A DNA stretch of 64,000 nt from an uncultured Kiritimatiellota bacterium (GCA_944389945.1 CALXOF010000008.1:42526-106525); one strand, 5' to 3'; counted from the stretch's first letter, positions 35,125 to 46,859 are shown. Translations and numbers: made by a program. The notes: a model not told the origin generated them from the sequence alone.

Positions 35125-36921
35125 TTACATCGTGGCGAGGACATCGCCGGTGTTGACCTTGTCGCCGGTGGAGACCGGGATGGAGGCGACGACGCCGTCC
35201 TTGGGGGCCTTGATGGGCATTTCCATCTTCATGGCTTCCATGACGAGGATTTCGTCATCGGCCTTGACGGGGGTGCCGGGCTGGGCGGTGATGCGCAGAA
35301 TCAGGCCGGGGACGGGGGCAGTGATCTGGGTGTCGCCCGCGGAAGCGGGGGCAGCGGCTGCGGCGGCGGGGGCCGCGACGAGGCCGTCGGCCACGGTGAA
35401 GGCGTAGGGCTTGCCGTTGACGATGGCCTGGTCGCCCTTGATCTCGACGCCATAGGGCTTGCCGTTGAGGGTGACGGTGCAGGCGCCGGAGGTGGACTTG
35501 GCGACGGGCTTCTCGTTCAGGCGGATGCCGAGGGGAGCCTTGGCGGGGTCCTTGAGGTAGGCGATGCCCTTCTCGAGGCAGGAGGCGGCGATGAAGACGT
35601 TCTCGTCGGTCACGGGCAGGCCAGCATCGGCGAGCATCTGCTCGGCGGCCTTGCGGCCCTTCTTGGGATCGGCGTCGTTAATCTCGATGACCGTCTTGGT
35701 GGTGGGCTCCAGGCCGAGCTGCTCGGAGGCAATCTTGACGACCTCGGGGTCGGGCTCGACGGGGGTCTTGCCGAAGTAGCCGAGGACCATCTTGCCGTAG
35801 CCGGGGGCGATCTTCTTCCACTTTCCGAACATGACGTTGTTGAAGGCCTGCTGGAAGTAGAACTGGGAGACGGGGGTGACGGAGGTGCCGAAGCCGCCGC
35901 AACGGACGGAGTCGTACATCTCAGCGATCATCTGATCGTACTTGTCCATCAGGTTGTTGTCGCGGAGCATCTGGGTGTTGGCCGTGAGGGCGCCGCCGGG
36001 CATGGGGGACCAGATGATGACGGGGTTGGCGTGGACGGCTTCCGGAGGGAGGAAGTAATCCTTCATGCAGTCTTTGAAGACGTCCTCGGCGGCGCGGATC
36101 TTCTCGATGTCGATGTCCAGGTCGAAGTTGGAGCCGCGGAGGGCGTGCCACATGGTGATGACGTCGGGCTGGCAGGTGCCGCCGGAGACGGGGGCGAGGG
36201 AGAGGTCGATGCCGTCAGCGCCGCCTTCGAGGGCCGCGAGGTAGCAGGTCAGGCCGTTGCCGGCGGTCTCGTGGGAGTGGAACTGGATGTGCACCTTGTC
36301 GCCGAGGAGCTTGCGGGCGGCCTTGATGGTCTCGTAGACCACGCGGGGCGGGGTGGTGCCGGAGGCGTCCTTGAAGCAGACGCGGTCGAAGGGAATCTTG
36401 GCCTTCTGGATCTGCTTGATGCGCTCAGCGTAGAACTCAGGGGTGTGGGCGCCCTTGTTGTCCACGCCGGGGGGCAGGCCCATCATGGTGACGGTGATTT
36501 CGTGCTTGAGGCCGGCGTCGTGGATGCACTGGCCGGACCACTTGAGGTTGTTCACGTCGTTGAGCGCGTCGAAGTTACGGATGGTGGTCATCCCATGCTT
36601 CTTGAACATGTCGGCGTGGAGCTTGATGATGTCGGAGGGCTGGCTGTCCAGGCCCACCACGTTCACGCCGCGGGAGAGGGTCTGCAGGTCCGCATCGGGG
36701 CAGGTCTTGCGGAAGGCGTCCATCACATCGAAGGCGTCCTCACGGCAGTAGAAGTAGCAGCTCTGGAAGCGCGCACCGCCGCCGGCCTCGAACCAGCGGA
36801 TGCCAGCATCGTAGGCGGCCTTGACCGCGGGCATGAAATCCTTGGAGAGGACGCGCGCGCCGTAGACAGACTGGAAGCCGTCGCGGAACGCGGTGCACAT
36901 GAACTTGATCTTCTTGCTCAT
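35125..36921 (-). CDS. oadA: oxaloacetate decarboxylase alpha subunit (carboxyltransferase plus biotin carrier)
   Basis: 598-residue cytoplasmic subunit that moves the carboxyl group of oxaloacetate to biotin. N-terminal carboxyltransferase TIM barrel with [13 protein letters not shown] in place of the usual RDxxQS(L/N) motif, metal-site [10 protein letters not shown] and [12 protein letters not shown]; then a conserved middle domain; an Ala/Pro linker (about 503-515); and a C-terminal biotinyl domain with EAMKMEMP, biotin on K565. Neighbouring membrane subunits OadB and OadG identify it as a decarboxylase rather than pyruvate carboxylase. No biotin carboxylase gene is present here. Confidence 0.92.
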   Translation of the reverse strand: MSKKIKFMCTAFRDGFQSVYGARVLSKDFMPAVKAAYDAGIRWFEAGGGARFQSCYFYCREDAFDVMDAFRKTCPDADLQTLSRGVNVVGLDSQPSDIIKLHADMFKKHGMTTIRNFDALNDVNNLKWSGQCIHDAGLKHEITVTMMGLPPGVDNKGAHTPEFYAERIKQIQKAKIPFDRVCFKDASGTTPPRVVYETIKAARKLLGDKVHIQFHSHETAGNGLTCYLAALEGGADGIDLSLAPVSGGTCQPDVITMWHALRGSNFDLDIDIEKIRAAEDVFKDCMKDYFLPPEAVHANPVIIWSPMPGGALTANTQMLRDNNLMDKYDQMIAEMYDSVRCGGFGTSVTPVSQFYFQQAFNNVMFGKWKKIAPGYGKMVLGYFGKTPVEPDPEVVKIASEQLGLEPTTKTVIEINDADPKKGRKAAEQMLADAGLPVTDENVFIAASCLEKGIAYLKDPAKAPLGIRLNEKPVAKSTSGACTVTLNGKPYGVEIKGDQAIVNGKPYAFTVADGLVAAPAAAAAAPASAGDTQITAPVPGLILRITAQPGTPVKADDEILVMEAMKMEMPIKAPKDGVVASIPVSTGDKVNTGDVLATM

Positions 36922-36968
36922 TGCTCTGAGACCTGAACTTTCTTGATGGGGTGGGGAAAAGGAGTGGA

Positions 36969-37196
36969 TTACTTGCGGTTGAGGGCGACGGCGATGGCGG
37001 CCGCGATGGCCTCATCCTCGTTGCCGGCGGCGCGCGGGGCGGCTTTCTTCTTGGGCTCCGGGTCTGGGAGCACGTTCAGCGCAGGGAAGGCCCGCAACAG
37101 GGCGCTCATGCCGGTCGTAACCAGCGAAAGGACAAACAAAAACAGGATGGCGATACCCATGCCTGCGACGAGAAGAACCAGACCTTGCTGAAGCAT
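36969..37196 (-). CDS. oadG: oxaloacetate decarboxylase gamma chain (OadG-like)
   Basis: 75-residue protein with one N-terminal membrane segment (LVLLVAGMGIAILFLFVLSL), a Pro/Lys/Ala linker and a conserved short tail EDEAIAAAIAVALNRK, the pattern of OadG/MmdD small subunits that hold the alpha subunit on the membrane. Start 37196 (GAGG upstream); an upstream in-frame ATG at 37259 would lie in the promoter. First gene of the operon, 47 bases before oadA. Confidence 0.85.
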   Translation of the reverse strand: MLQQGLVLLVAGMGIAILFLFVLSLVTTGMSALLRAFPALNVLPDPEPKKKAAPRAAGNEDEAIAAAIAVALNRK

Positions 37197-37262
37197 AACG
37201 GACCTCGTTTTATAGGATGATTTTGGGGGCGCACGCCGCCACCAAAAAATCACACTCATTTT

Positions 37263-37291
37263 ATCATAGCTACGCGCGAGACGGCAAGTAA
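37263..37291 (-). promoter_or_regulatory. promoter of oadGAB
   Basis: Minus strand TTACTT (37286-37291), 17-base spacer, TATGAT (37263-37268). The leader to oadG is about 60 bases. Confidence 0.55.
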
Positions 37292-37309
37292 AAAAACCGG
37301 ACGGAATGT

Positions 37310-38137
37310 AAGTTTTCCGTTAGAAAGCGGGGGCGGCGTTGCTGCCCGGAGAACGGAGAACAGAGAACGGAGAACGGAACGCGCGGCAAGCGCGCGACGG
37401 ATAGTGTCCTGGGAAAATGCGGAGTCTCGACAGTTTAGATTACGGAGGGCCATAGAGGATTCACAGAAACATACAGAGAATCAATACTGTCCGGGGAAAA
37501 TGGGAACCGCAAAGACGCAACAATGAGCGCGAACCGCTTCGGGCTCCATCGGTCGCTCTGCGGCTTCGCACGCTGACCGCGACCGCCGCCCTCCGTTTCG
37601 CGCCTTGAAGTAAGGAATGTAGAGGATGTGAGACGAAGCCCCTCCGTAAAAGCTAAACTTCCAAGCTTCCAAACTTCCTCATCCCCCTTTTGAGCACCCC
37701 TTCAGGGGCGTGCTAGCGTACGCAGGACTGCCAGAGTGTCTTCACCACAAAGAATACAAGGAAGACACAAAGGCACAAGGGGAATGAACTGATTATTTGA
37801 TTGGTTGATGAGTGTAAGTGTATGGGGCGTTGCCCACCCCCCGGCAGGGAGAAGTTTTCACTGCACCCCGGCATGTCTGCGATGTGCCAAACAGGCAACG
37901 CAAAGATAACTCAAGGAATGCAGAGGATACAGAAGTACAAGGGATGGGGGATAGGGAGTGAAGCTCGTAGAGCCGAATGGTGAACTGCTAAGGTGGGAGT
38001 TTGGAAGCTTGGCGGCTTGGAAGTTTGGTTTTGGTTTCGCCTGTCGCCCCGCAGGGGCGTTCTGTTCTCTGTTCTCCGTTCTCCGTTCTCCAGGGTGGCG
38101 CAAGCCACCCGTTGTGTCTTCGTGGAAAAACGTTTGC
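37310..38137 (-). repeat. repeat-rich gap: hairpin composite copy B and GGAGAAC blocks
   Basis: No gene seen. GGAGAACGGAGAACAGAG and GGAACGCGCGGCAAGCGCGC at about 37350-37400; GTCCTGGGAAAAT and GTCCGGGGAAAAT at about 37407-37420 and 37487-37500; the inverted multi-hairpin composite at 37706-37895 (minus-strand order GGCACATCGCAGACATGCC, TCCCTGCCGGG, GTGGGCAACGCCCC, AATCAACCAATCA, TTGTGTCTTCCTTGTATTC, CTGGCAGTCCTGCG); GGAAGCTTGGCGGCTTGG at about 38001-38018; and GGGTGGC-gcaa-GCCACCC at 38094-38111. Confidence 0.6.
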
Positions 38138-39094
38138 TCAGGCCCAGGCGAGGGGCGTCAGGGAGAGGACGCGTTCGAATTCGGCACGGGTGCGGGTGAG
38201 CTTGAGGGCGTCCCACAGACGGTCGCCGCGCCGGAAGGTCGGGGCGAGATAGGCCCAGAGTTCCTTGAGGTGGCCGAGGAGGGCGTGGTCGCCGGGGGCG
38301 TCGGCGGCGTAGCGCTCGAGCAGGTCGGCGTGCCAGGCACGGAAGCGGTCGAGGTCGCGGGTGTCTTGGCCGGCAAGGATGGACTCGGCGAGGAAGGGGT
38401 TGGCGACGATGCCGCGCCCGAGCATCCAGCGGCGCACGGCGGGGAAGCGGCCCGAGATTCGGGTGAAGTCCGCGAGCGTGCGGATGTCGCCGTTGTAGAC
38501 GAGGGGCAGTGTGCAGACCTCGGCGACGCGGGCGAAGGCGTCCAGGTCGACGGTGCCCTCGTACATCTGCTTGGCGGTGCGGGGGTGGACGCAGAGTTCG
38601 CGCAAGGGGAAGGACTGGATGAGGGGGAGGCGCTTGGGAAGCAGGGTGGTGTCGTCCAAGCCCAGGCGGACCTTGATGGAGAAGTGGCCCGGGCCGAGCT
38701 CCTCGCACCCTGCGGCGAGCATCTCGCCGAGCACGCGTTCATCGCGCAAGAGGCCGGCGCCGCGGCCCTTTTTGGCGACGAAGGGCCACGGGCAGCCCGC
38801 GTTGAGGTCCACGTCGGCGTAGCCTAACGCCTTCATGGCGCGGAGCATGACGCGGAGCTGGGCGGGGTCTTTGCCGATGACCTGGGGGATAAGCGGCAGA
38901 CCCTTAGGCTGGACGGTAGGGTCGATGCCGCGCAGAATCTCGGGCTTGACGCGGGGGCCCTGCACGGTGGCGATGAAGGGCGCCACGGCACGGTCGAGTC
39001 CGGAGAGGTGCGCTTGGAAGGCCTGACGGAAACGCAGACCCGTCACGCCGCGCAGGGGTGCGAGAATAAGTTCGGGGTGGGGGGCGTCCGCCAT
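38138..39094 (-). CDS. tRNA-dihydrouridine synthase
   Basis: FMN enzyme of 318 residues reducing uridines in tRNA D-loops. Motifs: APLRGVTGLRFR at the N-terminus, QVIGKDP, catalytic C101 in DLNAGCPWPFVAKKGRGAGLL, KVRLGLDD, CVHPRTAKQMYEG and YNGDI, then the helical C-terminal domain (MLGRGIVANPFL). Which Dus class it belongs to is not clear. Its start overlaps the tex stop by 4 bases (ATGA), so the two are coupled. Confidence 0.92.
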   Translation of the reverse strand: MADAPHPELILAPLRGVTGLRFRQAFQAHLSGLDRAVAPFIATVQGPRVKPEILRGIDPTVQPKGLPLIPQVIGKDPAQLRVMLRAMKALGYADVDLNAGCPWPFVAKKGRGAGLLRDERVLGEMLAAGCEELGPGHFSIKVRLGLDDTTLLPKRLPLIQSFPLRELCVHPRTAKQMYEGTVDLDAFARVAEVCTLPLVYNGDIRTLADFTRISGRFPAVRRWMLGRGIVANPFLAESILAGQDTRDLDRFRAWHADLLERYAADAPGDHALLGHLKELWAYLAPTFRRGDRLWDALKLTRTRAEFERVLSLTPLAWA

Positions 39095-41352
39095 CAGAGG
39101 TTCGCGAAGGGGTTGTTGGAGAAGCCGCCGCGCGGTTGCGGCTTGCGATTGAAGGAGCCGCCGCCACGCGGGGGACGCGGGCCGGGACGGCCGGGGGCGC
39201 CCTTTTTCTCCGAGCGGGCGGAGAGGGAGATGCGGCGGCGGGCGAGGTCGACGTCCAGCACGCGGACCTTGAGTTTGTCGCCGGCCTTCACGACCTCGTT
39301 CGGGTCGCGCACGAAGCGATCGGCGAGTTCGGAGACGTGGACAAGGCCGTCTTGGTGGACACCGATATCGACGAAGGCGCCAAAGGCGGTGACGTTGGTG
39401 ACGATGCCTTCGAGGACCATGCCGGGGCGAACGTCCTCGATGGTCGTGACGTCCTCGCGGAAGGCGGGGGGCTCGAAGGTGGCGCGGGGGTCGCGGCCGG
39501 GCTTGCGCAACTCTTCGACGATGTCACGGAGGGTGGGGAGACCCACGGTGTCGCTCTCGTAGTCCTTGAGGGGGATTTTGGCGATGGCGGCGTCGTTGCC
39601 GACAAGACGGTCGAGGGAGAGGCCGGCATCCTCGGCCATGCGGCGGACTAGGTCGTAGCGCTCGGGGTGGACGGCGGAGCGGTCGAGCGGGTTGGCGCTT
39701 TCGCGGATGCGAAGGAAGCCCGCGCACTGCTCGAAGGTCTTGGCACCCAGCCCGGGGACTTGGAGGAGGTCGCCGCGACCGGAGAAGGCGCCGTGCTCAT
39801 CGCGGTAGGCCACGATGCGTTTGGCGAGGGTGGGGCCGATACCGGAGACGCGGGTGAGGAGCGGCGCGCTGGCGGTGTTGAGCTCCACGCCCACGCGGTT
39901 CACGCAACTGACGACCACCTCGTCGAGCTTCGCGGTGAGCAGGGACTGGTTGACGTCGTGCTGGTATTGCCCCACGCCGATGGAGGCAGGGGTGATTTTG
40001 ACGAGCTCGGCCAAGGGGTCCTGCAGGCGGCGGCCGATGGAGATGGCCCCGCGCACGGTCAGGTCGAGGTCTGGGAATTCTTCGCGGGCGACGTCGCTGG
40101 CAGAGTAGATCGAAGCGCCGGATTCGTTGACAGAGACCACGATGATGTCGGTGTTGTCCGTGCGCTTGAGGAGTTGGCGGACGAAACTTTCGGTTTCGCG
40201 GCCGGCGGTGCCGTTGCCGATGGCGATGGCGTAGGGGCGGTGGCGCGCGATGAGCTTCATGAGCTCGACGGCGGCGGCGACATCGCCCTGCGGCCCCTGC
40301 CCGGGATAGATGGTGAGGTTTTCCAGGAACTTGCCGGTGGCGTCGAGGGCCACGACCTTGCAGCCGGTGCGGATGCCGGGGTCGATGCTGATGACGGCGC
40401 GTTCGCCGAGCGGCGCTTGCAGGATCAGGTGGCGCAGGTTCTCGGCGAAGACTTCCACGGCCTCGCGGTCGGCCCGTTGCTTCAGCTCGACGGCCACATC
40501 CAGCTCGATGCTCGGCGTGAGCAGACGGCGGATACCGTCCTGCGCGGCGGTACGGAGTTCGCCCGCCCATGGGCTGCCTTCGCGCAGGGCGAAGACCTCA
40601 AGGGCCTTGCGGAGGACGGGGTCGGTATCCACATCGAGGGAGACGTGCAGGACACCCTCGGTCTCGCCACGCTTGATGGCGAAGAAGCGGTGCGAAGGGA
40701 TGTCCGCTACCGGCTCACTGAAGTCGTAGTACATCTCGTACTTCGTGGGCTGGGTGGGCGGCGGGTCGGAGACCTCCGAACGCATGACGGCGGACTTGGC
40801 GAACCATTCACGGGCGAAGCCGCGTACGTCCGGGTGCTCCGCGACGGCCTCCGCCACGATGTCGCGTGCGCCCTTGAGCGCGGCGGCGACATCCGGCAGT
40901 TCTTTGTCTGGGGCGACAAAGGGCGCGGCGGCGGTCTGTGGGTCCTCGGCACCTTGCGCCAAGACGAGGTCGGCCAAGGGTTGCAGGCCGCGTTCGCGGG
41001 CGACACCGGCGCGGGTGCGGCGTTTGGGACGGTAGGGAAGGTAAAGGTCTTCGAGCGCGGCGCGGGTCTTGCAGGCGAGAATCTTCTCCTTCAGCTCCTC
41101 GGTCAGCTTGCCTTGCTGGATGATGGAGGAGAGGATGGCCTCACGGCGGGCCTCCAATTCCCGGAGGGTGGTGAGCCCCTCCTGGATGGCGGCAATCTGC
41201 ACCTCGTTGAGGTTGCCGTGGGCCTCCTTGCGGTAGCGCGCGATGAAGGGAATGGTGCACCCCTCCTCAAGCAACCGGGCCACCGCCGCGATTTGCCGGG
41301 CGGAGATGTTCAGTTGCGCGGAGAGATCCGGCAGGAAGCGCTCGAAGTCCAT
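39094..41352 (-). CDS. tex: Tex-family RNA-binding transcription accessory protein
   Basis: 752-residue cytoplasmic nucleic-acid-binding protein, standard length. Order: N-terminal Tex helical domain, YqgF-like RNase H fold (VISIDPGIRTGCKVVALDATGK), helix-hairpin-helix pair (SGIGPTLAKRIVAYRDEHG, VPGLGAKTFEQ), and C-terminal S1 domain (GMVLEGIVTNVTAFGAFVDIGVHQDGLVHVSEL). A Gly/Arg/Pro-rich tail follows. Middle gene of ppiC-tex-dus; 9 bases after the isomerase gene. Confidence 0.95.
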   Translation of the reverse strand: MDFERFLPDLSAQLNISARQIAAVARLLEEGCTIPFIARYRKEAHGNLNEVQIAAIQEGLTTLRELEARREAILSSIIQQGKLTEELKEKILACKTRAALEDLYLPYRPKRRTRAGVARERGLQPLADLVLAQGAEDPQTAAAPFVAPDKELPDVAAALKGARDIVAEAVAEHPDVRGFAREWFAKSAVMRSEVSDPPPTQPTKYEMYYDFSEPVADIPSHRFFAIKRGETEGVLHVSLDVDTDPVLRKALEVFALREGSPWAGELRTAAQDGIRRLLTPSIELDVAVELKQRADREAVEVFAENLRHLILQAPLGERAVISIDPGIRTGCKVVALDATGKFLENLTIYPGQGPQGDVAAAVELMKLIARHRPYAIAIGNGTAGRETESFVRQLLKRTDNTDIIVVSVNESGASIYSASDVAREEFPDLDLTVRGAISIGRRLQDPLAELVKITPASIGVGQYQHDVNQSLLTAKLDEVVVSCVNRVGVELNTASAPLLTRVSGIGPTLAKRIVAYRDEHGAFSGRGDLLQVPGLGAKTFEQCAGFLRIRESANPLDRSAVHPERYDLVRRMAEDAGLSLDRLVGNDAAIAKIPLKDYESDTVGLPTLRDIVEELRKPGRDPRATFEPPAFREDVTTIEDVRPGMVLEGIVTNVTAFGAFVDIGVHQDGLVHVSELADRFVRDPNEVVKAGDKLKVRVLDVDLARRRISLSARSEKKGAPGRPGPRPPRGGGSFNRKPQPRGGFSNNPFANL

Positions 41353-41361
41353 GGGCTCTCC

Positions 41362-42261
41362 TTACGCCAGCTTGATGTCGGCCTTGGCGCGGAGGTCGGC
41401 CACGTGGTCGGCGACGGCCTGACCGCGCTGGGCGTGGAAGAGGAAGGAGGCAATCTTGTCGTGGAGTTCTTCAAGGGTAGGGGTGCGCCCCTTCTCCTCG
41501 CCGGTCTTGATGATGATGTGGTAACCGAAGGGCGTCTCCAGGATGTCCGAGACCGTGTCGAGCGCCAGGTCGAAGGCCACGTCCTCAAAGGGCTTGACCA
41601 TCATACCACGGCCGAACCAACCGAGCGAGCCGCCGTTCTGCTTGCCGCTGGGGCAGTCGCTGTGCTCCTTGGCCTCATGGGCGAAGGTGCTCTCGCCGTT
41701 GACGATGCGGGCGCGGATGGCCTCCAGCTTCGCCTTCGCGGCGGCCTTGTCCTCGGGCTTGTCGCTTTCGGGCTTGACGAGGATGTGCTGGGCCAGGACA
41801 CGGTCTTGCGTGGTATATTCGTCCTGGTGCGCCTCGTAATGGGCGCGGATTTCCTCTTCGGTGGGCTGGCGGATGGCGGAGCAGACCTGCTCGATGAGCT
41901 TGTTGATCATCACGCCCTGGCGGAGCTCTTGCTTGAAGCGGTCCACCGTCATGCCCTGGGCCTCGATGGCCTTCTCCAAGCTCGCGCGGTCGCCACCGAA
42001 CTGCTTGACGTAGGTCTCGAACTGCGCGTCCAACTCATCGCCGGAGACGGGGATGTCCAAACGCTTGGCCTCGTCGATGAGCAACTTCGTGCCGATGGCC
42101 TGCTCCAACGCCTTTGCCTTCAGCGAATCGAGCTGGATACGGATTTGCGTCTCCGGCACACCCTGCTGCTGATAGAAATGAATTAGGCGCTGCAACTCAA
42201 AATCCACCGCCTGTTGGGGGATAGGGTCACCATTCACGGTCGCCGCGATTTGATCTGCCAT
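41362..42261 (-). CDS. parvulin-type peptidyl-prolyl isomerase
   Basis: 299 residues. An N-terminal SurA/trigger-like helical domain (ATVNGDPIPQQAVDFELQRL; about 5-135) precedes a rotamase domain (about 150-255) with LAQHILVKPE, HSDCPSGKQNGGSLGWFGRG and FGYHIIIKTGEEKGR, which are the parvulin signatures. There is no signal peptide or lipobox, so it appears cytoplasmic, unlike SurA or PrsA. GAGAGGA precedes ATG 42261. First gene of the operon. Confidence 0.9.
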   Translation of the reverse strand: MADQIAATVNGDPIPQQAVDFELQRLIHFYQQQGVPETQIRIQLDSLKAKALEQAIGTKLLIDEAKRLDIPVSGDELDAQFETYVKQFGGDRASLEKAIEAQGMTVDRFKQELRQGVMINKLIEQVCSAIRQPTEEEIRAHYEAHQDEYTTQDRVLAQHILVKPESDKPEDKAAAKAKLEAIRARIVNGESTFAHEAKEHSDCPSGKQNGGSLGWFGRGMMVKPFEDVAFDLALDTVSDILETPFGYHIIIKTGEEKGRTPTLEELHDKIASFLFHAQRGQAVADHVADLRAKADIKLA

Positions 42262-42296
42262 GTCAGTCCTCTCTTACAAGTAATGAAATGCCCTAC

Positions 42297-42305
42297 AGTG
42301 TACCA
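42297..42305 (-). promoter_or_regulatory. extended -10 promoter of ppiC-tex-dus
   Basis: Minus strand TTTTGG directly followed by TACACT (42297-42302), giving TGG-TACACT, 36 bases before the start codon. Confidence 0.55.
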
Positions 42306-42430
42306 AAATCCGACGCCTCTCTCCCAATTCTGTTTGGGAAGTTTTCCACGAAGACGCAAGCACCGAATTGAAAGGAATGCGCAAGGAGCGTGTCGTGGTA
42401 AAAGTGAGGGCTTTGGCACAGTACTCCTAG

Positions 42431-42562
42431 TTCTCCTGTGGGGGGCTTACTTCGCGAGACCCTATAGTGGTCCGAGGTCAACCACTATAGTGGTCGGAGG
42501 TGAGACCCTATAGTGGTCCGGGGCGAAACCCTTAAGGGTCCGCGAGAGCCCCTTTTGGGGGT
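42431..42562 (+). repeat. 23-bp-period palindrome cassette, copy 2
   Basis: Cores CTATAG at 42462, 42485 and 42508 and CTTAAG at 42531, exactly 23 bp apart. Middle site is the perfect 14-bp palindrome ACCACTATAGTGGT. Flanked by CTCCTGTGGGGGG on the left and GCCCCttttGGGGG on the right. Lies between two leftward operons. Confidence 0.9.
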
Positions 42563-42649
42563 GGAATGGGAAGGTCGATAGATGGGAGCGCAGAAGATTA
42601 CGCCTTTGCGAAGTCTGATGTGTCGTGCAGAGTGTAATGCGTGGGGTTA

Positions 42650-42689
42650 AAAACAAAGCGGCCCCGCGCGAGTGCGTGGGGCCACTTTG
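42650..42689 (-). terminator. terminator of the atp operon
   Basis: On the minus strand AAAGTGGCCCC pairs with GGGGCCGCTTT (one G-T), followed by GTTTTT. It lies about 20 bases beyond the atpC stop. Confidence 0.8.
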
Positions 42690-42707
42690 TCAGGGAGAGG
42701 GGAGGTC

Positions 42708-42974
42708 TCAAACCGCGAGGCGGGCCAGAGGGGTGAGGAGTTTGGCCGACTTGCCGTCCGTCACCAAGATGGCGCGGGAGGTGCGGAAGGAGACCCATTC
42801 ACCGCCTTGGCGGACGCGGATGATGCCGGGGGGGCAGGCCGCGACCATGGGTTCGTGCCGGGCGAGGACGCCGAGCTTGCCGACGGAGGTGGAGACCTCG
42901 ACGGCGGTGATGTCGTCGCCCTCAATGAAGACGCCGGAAGGGGTCTCGATGCTGAAGTGGAAGGGCGTATCCAT
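42708..42974 (-). CDS. atpC: ATP synthase epsilon subunit, short form
   Basis: 88-residue F1 central-stalk subunit. Only the N-terminal beta-sandwich is present (FSIETPSGVFIEGDDITAVEVSTSVGKLGVLARHEPM); the C-terminal helical hairpin that inhibits ATP hydrolysis in about 135-residue forms is missing. The reading frame ends cleanly and is followed by a terminator, so this is a natural short form rather than a visible truncation. Last gene of the operon, 9 bases after atpD. Confidence 0.9.
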   Translation of the reverse strand: MDTPFHFSIETPSGVFIEGDDITAVEVSTSVGKLGVLARHEPMVAACPPGIIRVRQGGEWVSFRTSRAILVTDGKSAKLLTPLARLAV

Positions 42975-42983
42975 GGGGTTGCC

Positions 42984-44441
<1,458 letters not shown>

Positions 44442-45314
44442 TCAGTTCAGCGCCTCTGCGCCGGAGACGATTTCGGTAAGTTCGTTGGTGATGGCGGCCT
44501 GGCGGGCGCGGTTGCGCTGGGTCTTGAGGTCTTTGATCATGGTCTGGAGGTTCATGGTGGAGTTGTCCATGGCCATGACGCGGGCGGCGAGCTCGCCGGT
44601 CGCGGAGTGGAGCATCGCGTAGTAGATGGAGAGCTGAATCCAGAGATAAACGATGTTCTCGAGGAGGCGCTCGTCGTTTGGCTCGATGTTGTCCGGCAGA
44701 GCCATGGGCTCGGCTTTGACCTTCGGCACGGGCGGGCGGGCATCGGGTAGGAGGCGCTCGGTGCGGCAGTCGTTCGTCATGGAGTTGACGAAGTGGTTGG
44801 AGATCAGCCAAACCTCATCGTAGAACTTCCAGTGGAAGAGGCGCATGACGAACTTGGCCACGCGGTCGGAGTCCTTCACGTCGGGGTGGCTGGAGGCGGG
44901 AATCACCTTCGAGAGGCCGGGGAACTCGTTTTTGAGCACGCCGTAGGCCTTCTGGCCGACGTAGAGGTGGTCGATTTTCGCGGCGCGGTCCCCATTTTTG
45001 GCGTGGAACTCCTTGACGGCGCGGACGACGGAGGTGTTGAATCCGCCGCAGAGGCCGCGGTCGGCGCTCATCACGATTAGGAGGATCTTGCTGTCCTTCT
45101 CCGGCGGGGGCTGGAGGTAACGGTGCTTGGCGAAGCGGGGCTGCTTGACCACGTTCGCCAAGGCGAAGAGGGCGCGCGTGAAGCCTTCCGGCTTGGCCAG
45201 GTCGCTCTGCACGCGATGGAGGTGCGAACCGGCGACCAATTTCATGGTGCCGGTGACGCGCCCCATGCTGGCCATCGAGGCCAAACGCTCGTTATACTCG
45301 CGCAGACTGGGCAT
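44442..45314 (-). CDS. atpG: ATP synthase gamma subunit
   Basis: 290-residue central rotor shaft. N-terminal coiled coil (RLASMASMGRVTGTMKLVAGSHL), ADRGLCGGFN loop and the C-terminal helix with ATGELAARVMAMDNSTMNLQ and RNRARQAAITNELTEIVSGAEAL, all characteristic of gamma. Start immediately downstream of atpA (6 bases). Confidence 0.95.
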   Translation of the reverse strand: MPSLREYNERLASMASMGRVTGTMKLVAGSHLHRVQSDLAKPEGFTRALFALANVVKQPRFAKHRYLQPPPEKDSKILLIVMSADRGLCGGFNTSVVRAVKEFHAKNGDRAAKIDHLYVGQKAYGVLKNEFPGLSKVIPASSHPDVKDSDRVAKFVMRLFHWKFYDEVWLISNHFVNSMTNDCRTERLLPDARPPVPKVKAEPMALPDNIEPNDERLLENIVYLWIQLSIYYAMLHSATGELAARVMAMDNSTMNLQTMIKDLKTQRNRARQAAITNELTEIVSGAEALN

Positions 45315-45320
45315 GGCCGG

Positions 45321-46847
45321 TTACTTCTTTTGTTGGAAGGGCGTGAGCACTTCCTTCATGAGGTCGTCGAGCAGGCCCTTGAGCTCATCGTCCAACACGG
45401 GGCTCTTGCGGAAGCGCGCGTCGTAGGCCTGGCCGGTGGCGGACTCGCTCAGGGCGACGTGGATGGCCTTGAGGGCTTCGGGCAGACGGGTGACGGGGAT
45501 GCGAACCAACCACTTGTTGGTGCCGGCGTAGAGGTCGGCCACCTGTTCGGCGACAGACTTCGGGGAGCCGGGCATCTGGCGGATGGCGTGCATCAACGCG
45601 CGGCCGGTGGCCAGCTGCTCCAACGTGCCGGCATCGAGGTCGGACGAGAAGGAGGAGAAGGCCTCGAGCTCGCGGTATTGCGCCAACATCACGCGGAGCG
45701 GGCCGGCGACCTTCTTCATGGCCTTCACCTGGGCGTCGCCGCCCACGCGGGAGACGGAGATGCCGGGGTTGATGGCGGGGCGCTGGCCTTCGTGGAAAAG
45801 GCCGGCCTCCAAGAAGATCTGACCATCGGTGATGGAGATGACGTTCGTGGGGATGTAGGCGGAGATGTCGTTGGCCTGGGTCTCGACGATGGGCAGGGCG
45901 GTCATGCTGCCGCCGCCCTTCTCGTCGGAGAGCTGCGCGGCGCGCTCCAGCAGACGGCTGTGGAGGTAGAAGACGTCGCCGGGGAAGGCTTCACGGCCCG
46001 GGGGACGGCGCAGGAGCAGGGACATCTGGCGGTAGGCCTGCGCGTGCTTGGTCAGGTCGTCGTAGATGACAAGGGCGTGGCCGCCGCGGTTCATCCAGTA
46101 TTCGGCCATGGCGCACCCGGCGTAAGGCGCGAGGTACTGCAACGGGGCGGGCTCGGAGGCGTTGGCCAGGATGATGGTGGTGTATTCCATGGCCCCGGCG
46201 TCTTCCAACTGCTTGTGGAGAGCCGCCACGGTGGAGAGCTTCTGGCCGATGGCCACATAGAAGCAGTGGACGTCGCCGCCCTTCTGATTGAGGATGGCGT
46301 CGATGGCGATGGTGGTCTTGCCGGTCTTGCGGTCGCCGATGATGAGTTCGCGCTGGCCGCGGCCGATGGGGGTGAGGGCGTCGATGGCCACCAGACCGGT
46401 CTGCATCGGGGTGTCGACGTTGCGGCGCTCGATGATGGAGGCGGCGGCGGCCTCGACGGGCATTTGGGCGTCTGCGGCGATGGCGCCCTTGCCGTCAAGC
46501 GGGCGGCCGAGGGCGTCGACCACGCGGCCGGTGAGGGCGGGGCCCGCGGGCACGGAGACGACGCGGCCGGTACGGTGGAAGCGGTCGCCTTCGCGCACGT
46601 TGATGTCGCTGTCGAGGACGGCGATGCCCACCACGTCCTCCTCCAGGTTCAGCGCCAGGCCGGCCACGCCGTTCTCGGTCTCGACCAGCTCGTTGTACAT
46701 GACGCCTTCCAAACCGTCCACGCGGGCGATACCATCGCCGACGGTGAGCACGGTGCCGAACTCGGTGGTGTCGATGCGCTTGTCCACGCCTTCCATGCGC
46801 TGGCGCAGAAGGGCGGAGAGCTCATCGGGTTTCAATTGGGTCTTCAT
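45321..46847 (-). CDS. atpA: ATP synthase alpha subunit
   Basis: 508-residue regulatory nucleotide-binding F1 subunit. P-loop GDRKTGKT at 171-178 (the usual GDRQTGKT with Lys for Gln), [41 protein letters not shown] and [11 protein letters not shown] with the arginine finger region. Complete length. Confidence 0.97.
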   Translation of the reverse strand: MKTQLKPDELSALLRQRMEGVDKRIDTTEFGTVLTVGDGIARVDGLEGVMYNELVETENGVAGLALNLEEDVVGIAVLDSDINVREGDRFHRTGRVVSVPAGPALTGRVVDALGRPLDGKGAIAADAQMPVEAAAASIIERRNVDTPMQTGLVAIDALTPIGRGQRELIIGDRKTGKTTIAIDAILNQKGGDVHCFYVAIGQKLSTVAALHKQLEDAGAMEYTTIILANASEPAPLQYLAPYAGCAMAEYWMNRGGHALVIYDDLTKHAQAYRQMSLLLRRPPGREAFPGDVFYLHSRLLERAAQLSDEKGGGSMTALPIVETQANDISAYIPTNVISITDGQIFLEAGLFHEGQRPAINPGISVSRVGGDAQVKAMKKVAGPLRVMLAQYRELEAFSSFSSDLDAGTLEQLATGRALMHAIRQMPGSPKSVAEQVADLYAGTNKWLVRIPVTRLPEALKAIHVALSESATGQAYDARFRKSPVLDDELKGLLDDLMKEVLTPFQQKK

Positions 46848-46859
46848 CGATAATCATCC

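Noticed and set aside
33081..36936. Long plus-strand frames opposite oadB and oadA
   Set aside because: Gly/Asp/Glu/Val-rich shadows; the minus-strand genes carry complete family signatures.
42462..42536. CRISPR array
   Set aside because: Period 23 bp leaves only 9-bp spacers, the spacers are conserved between copies, and there are no cas genes.
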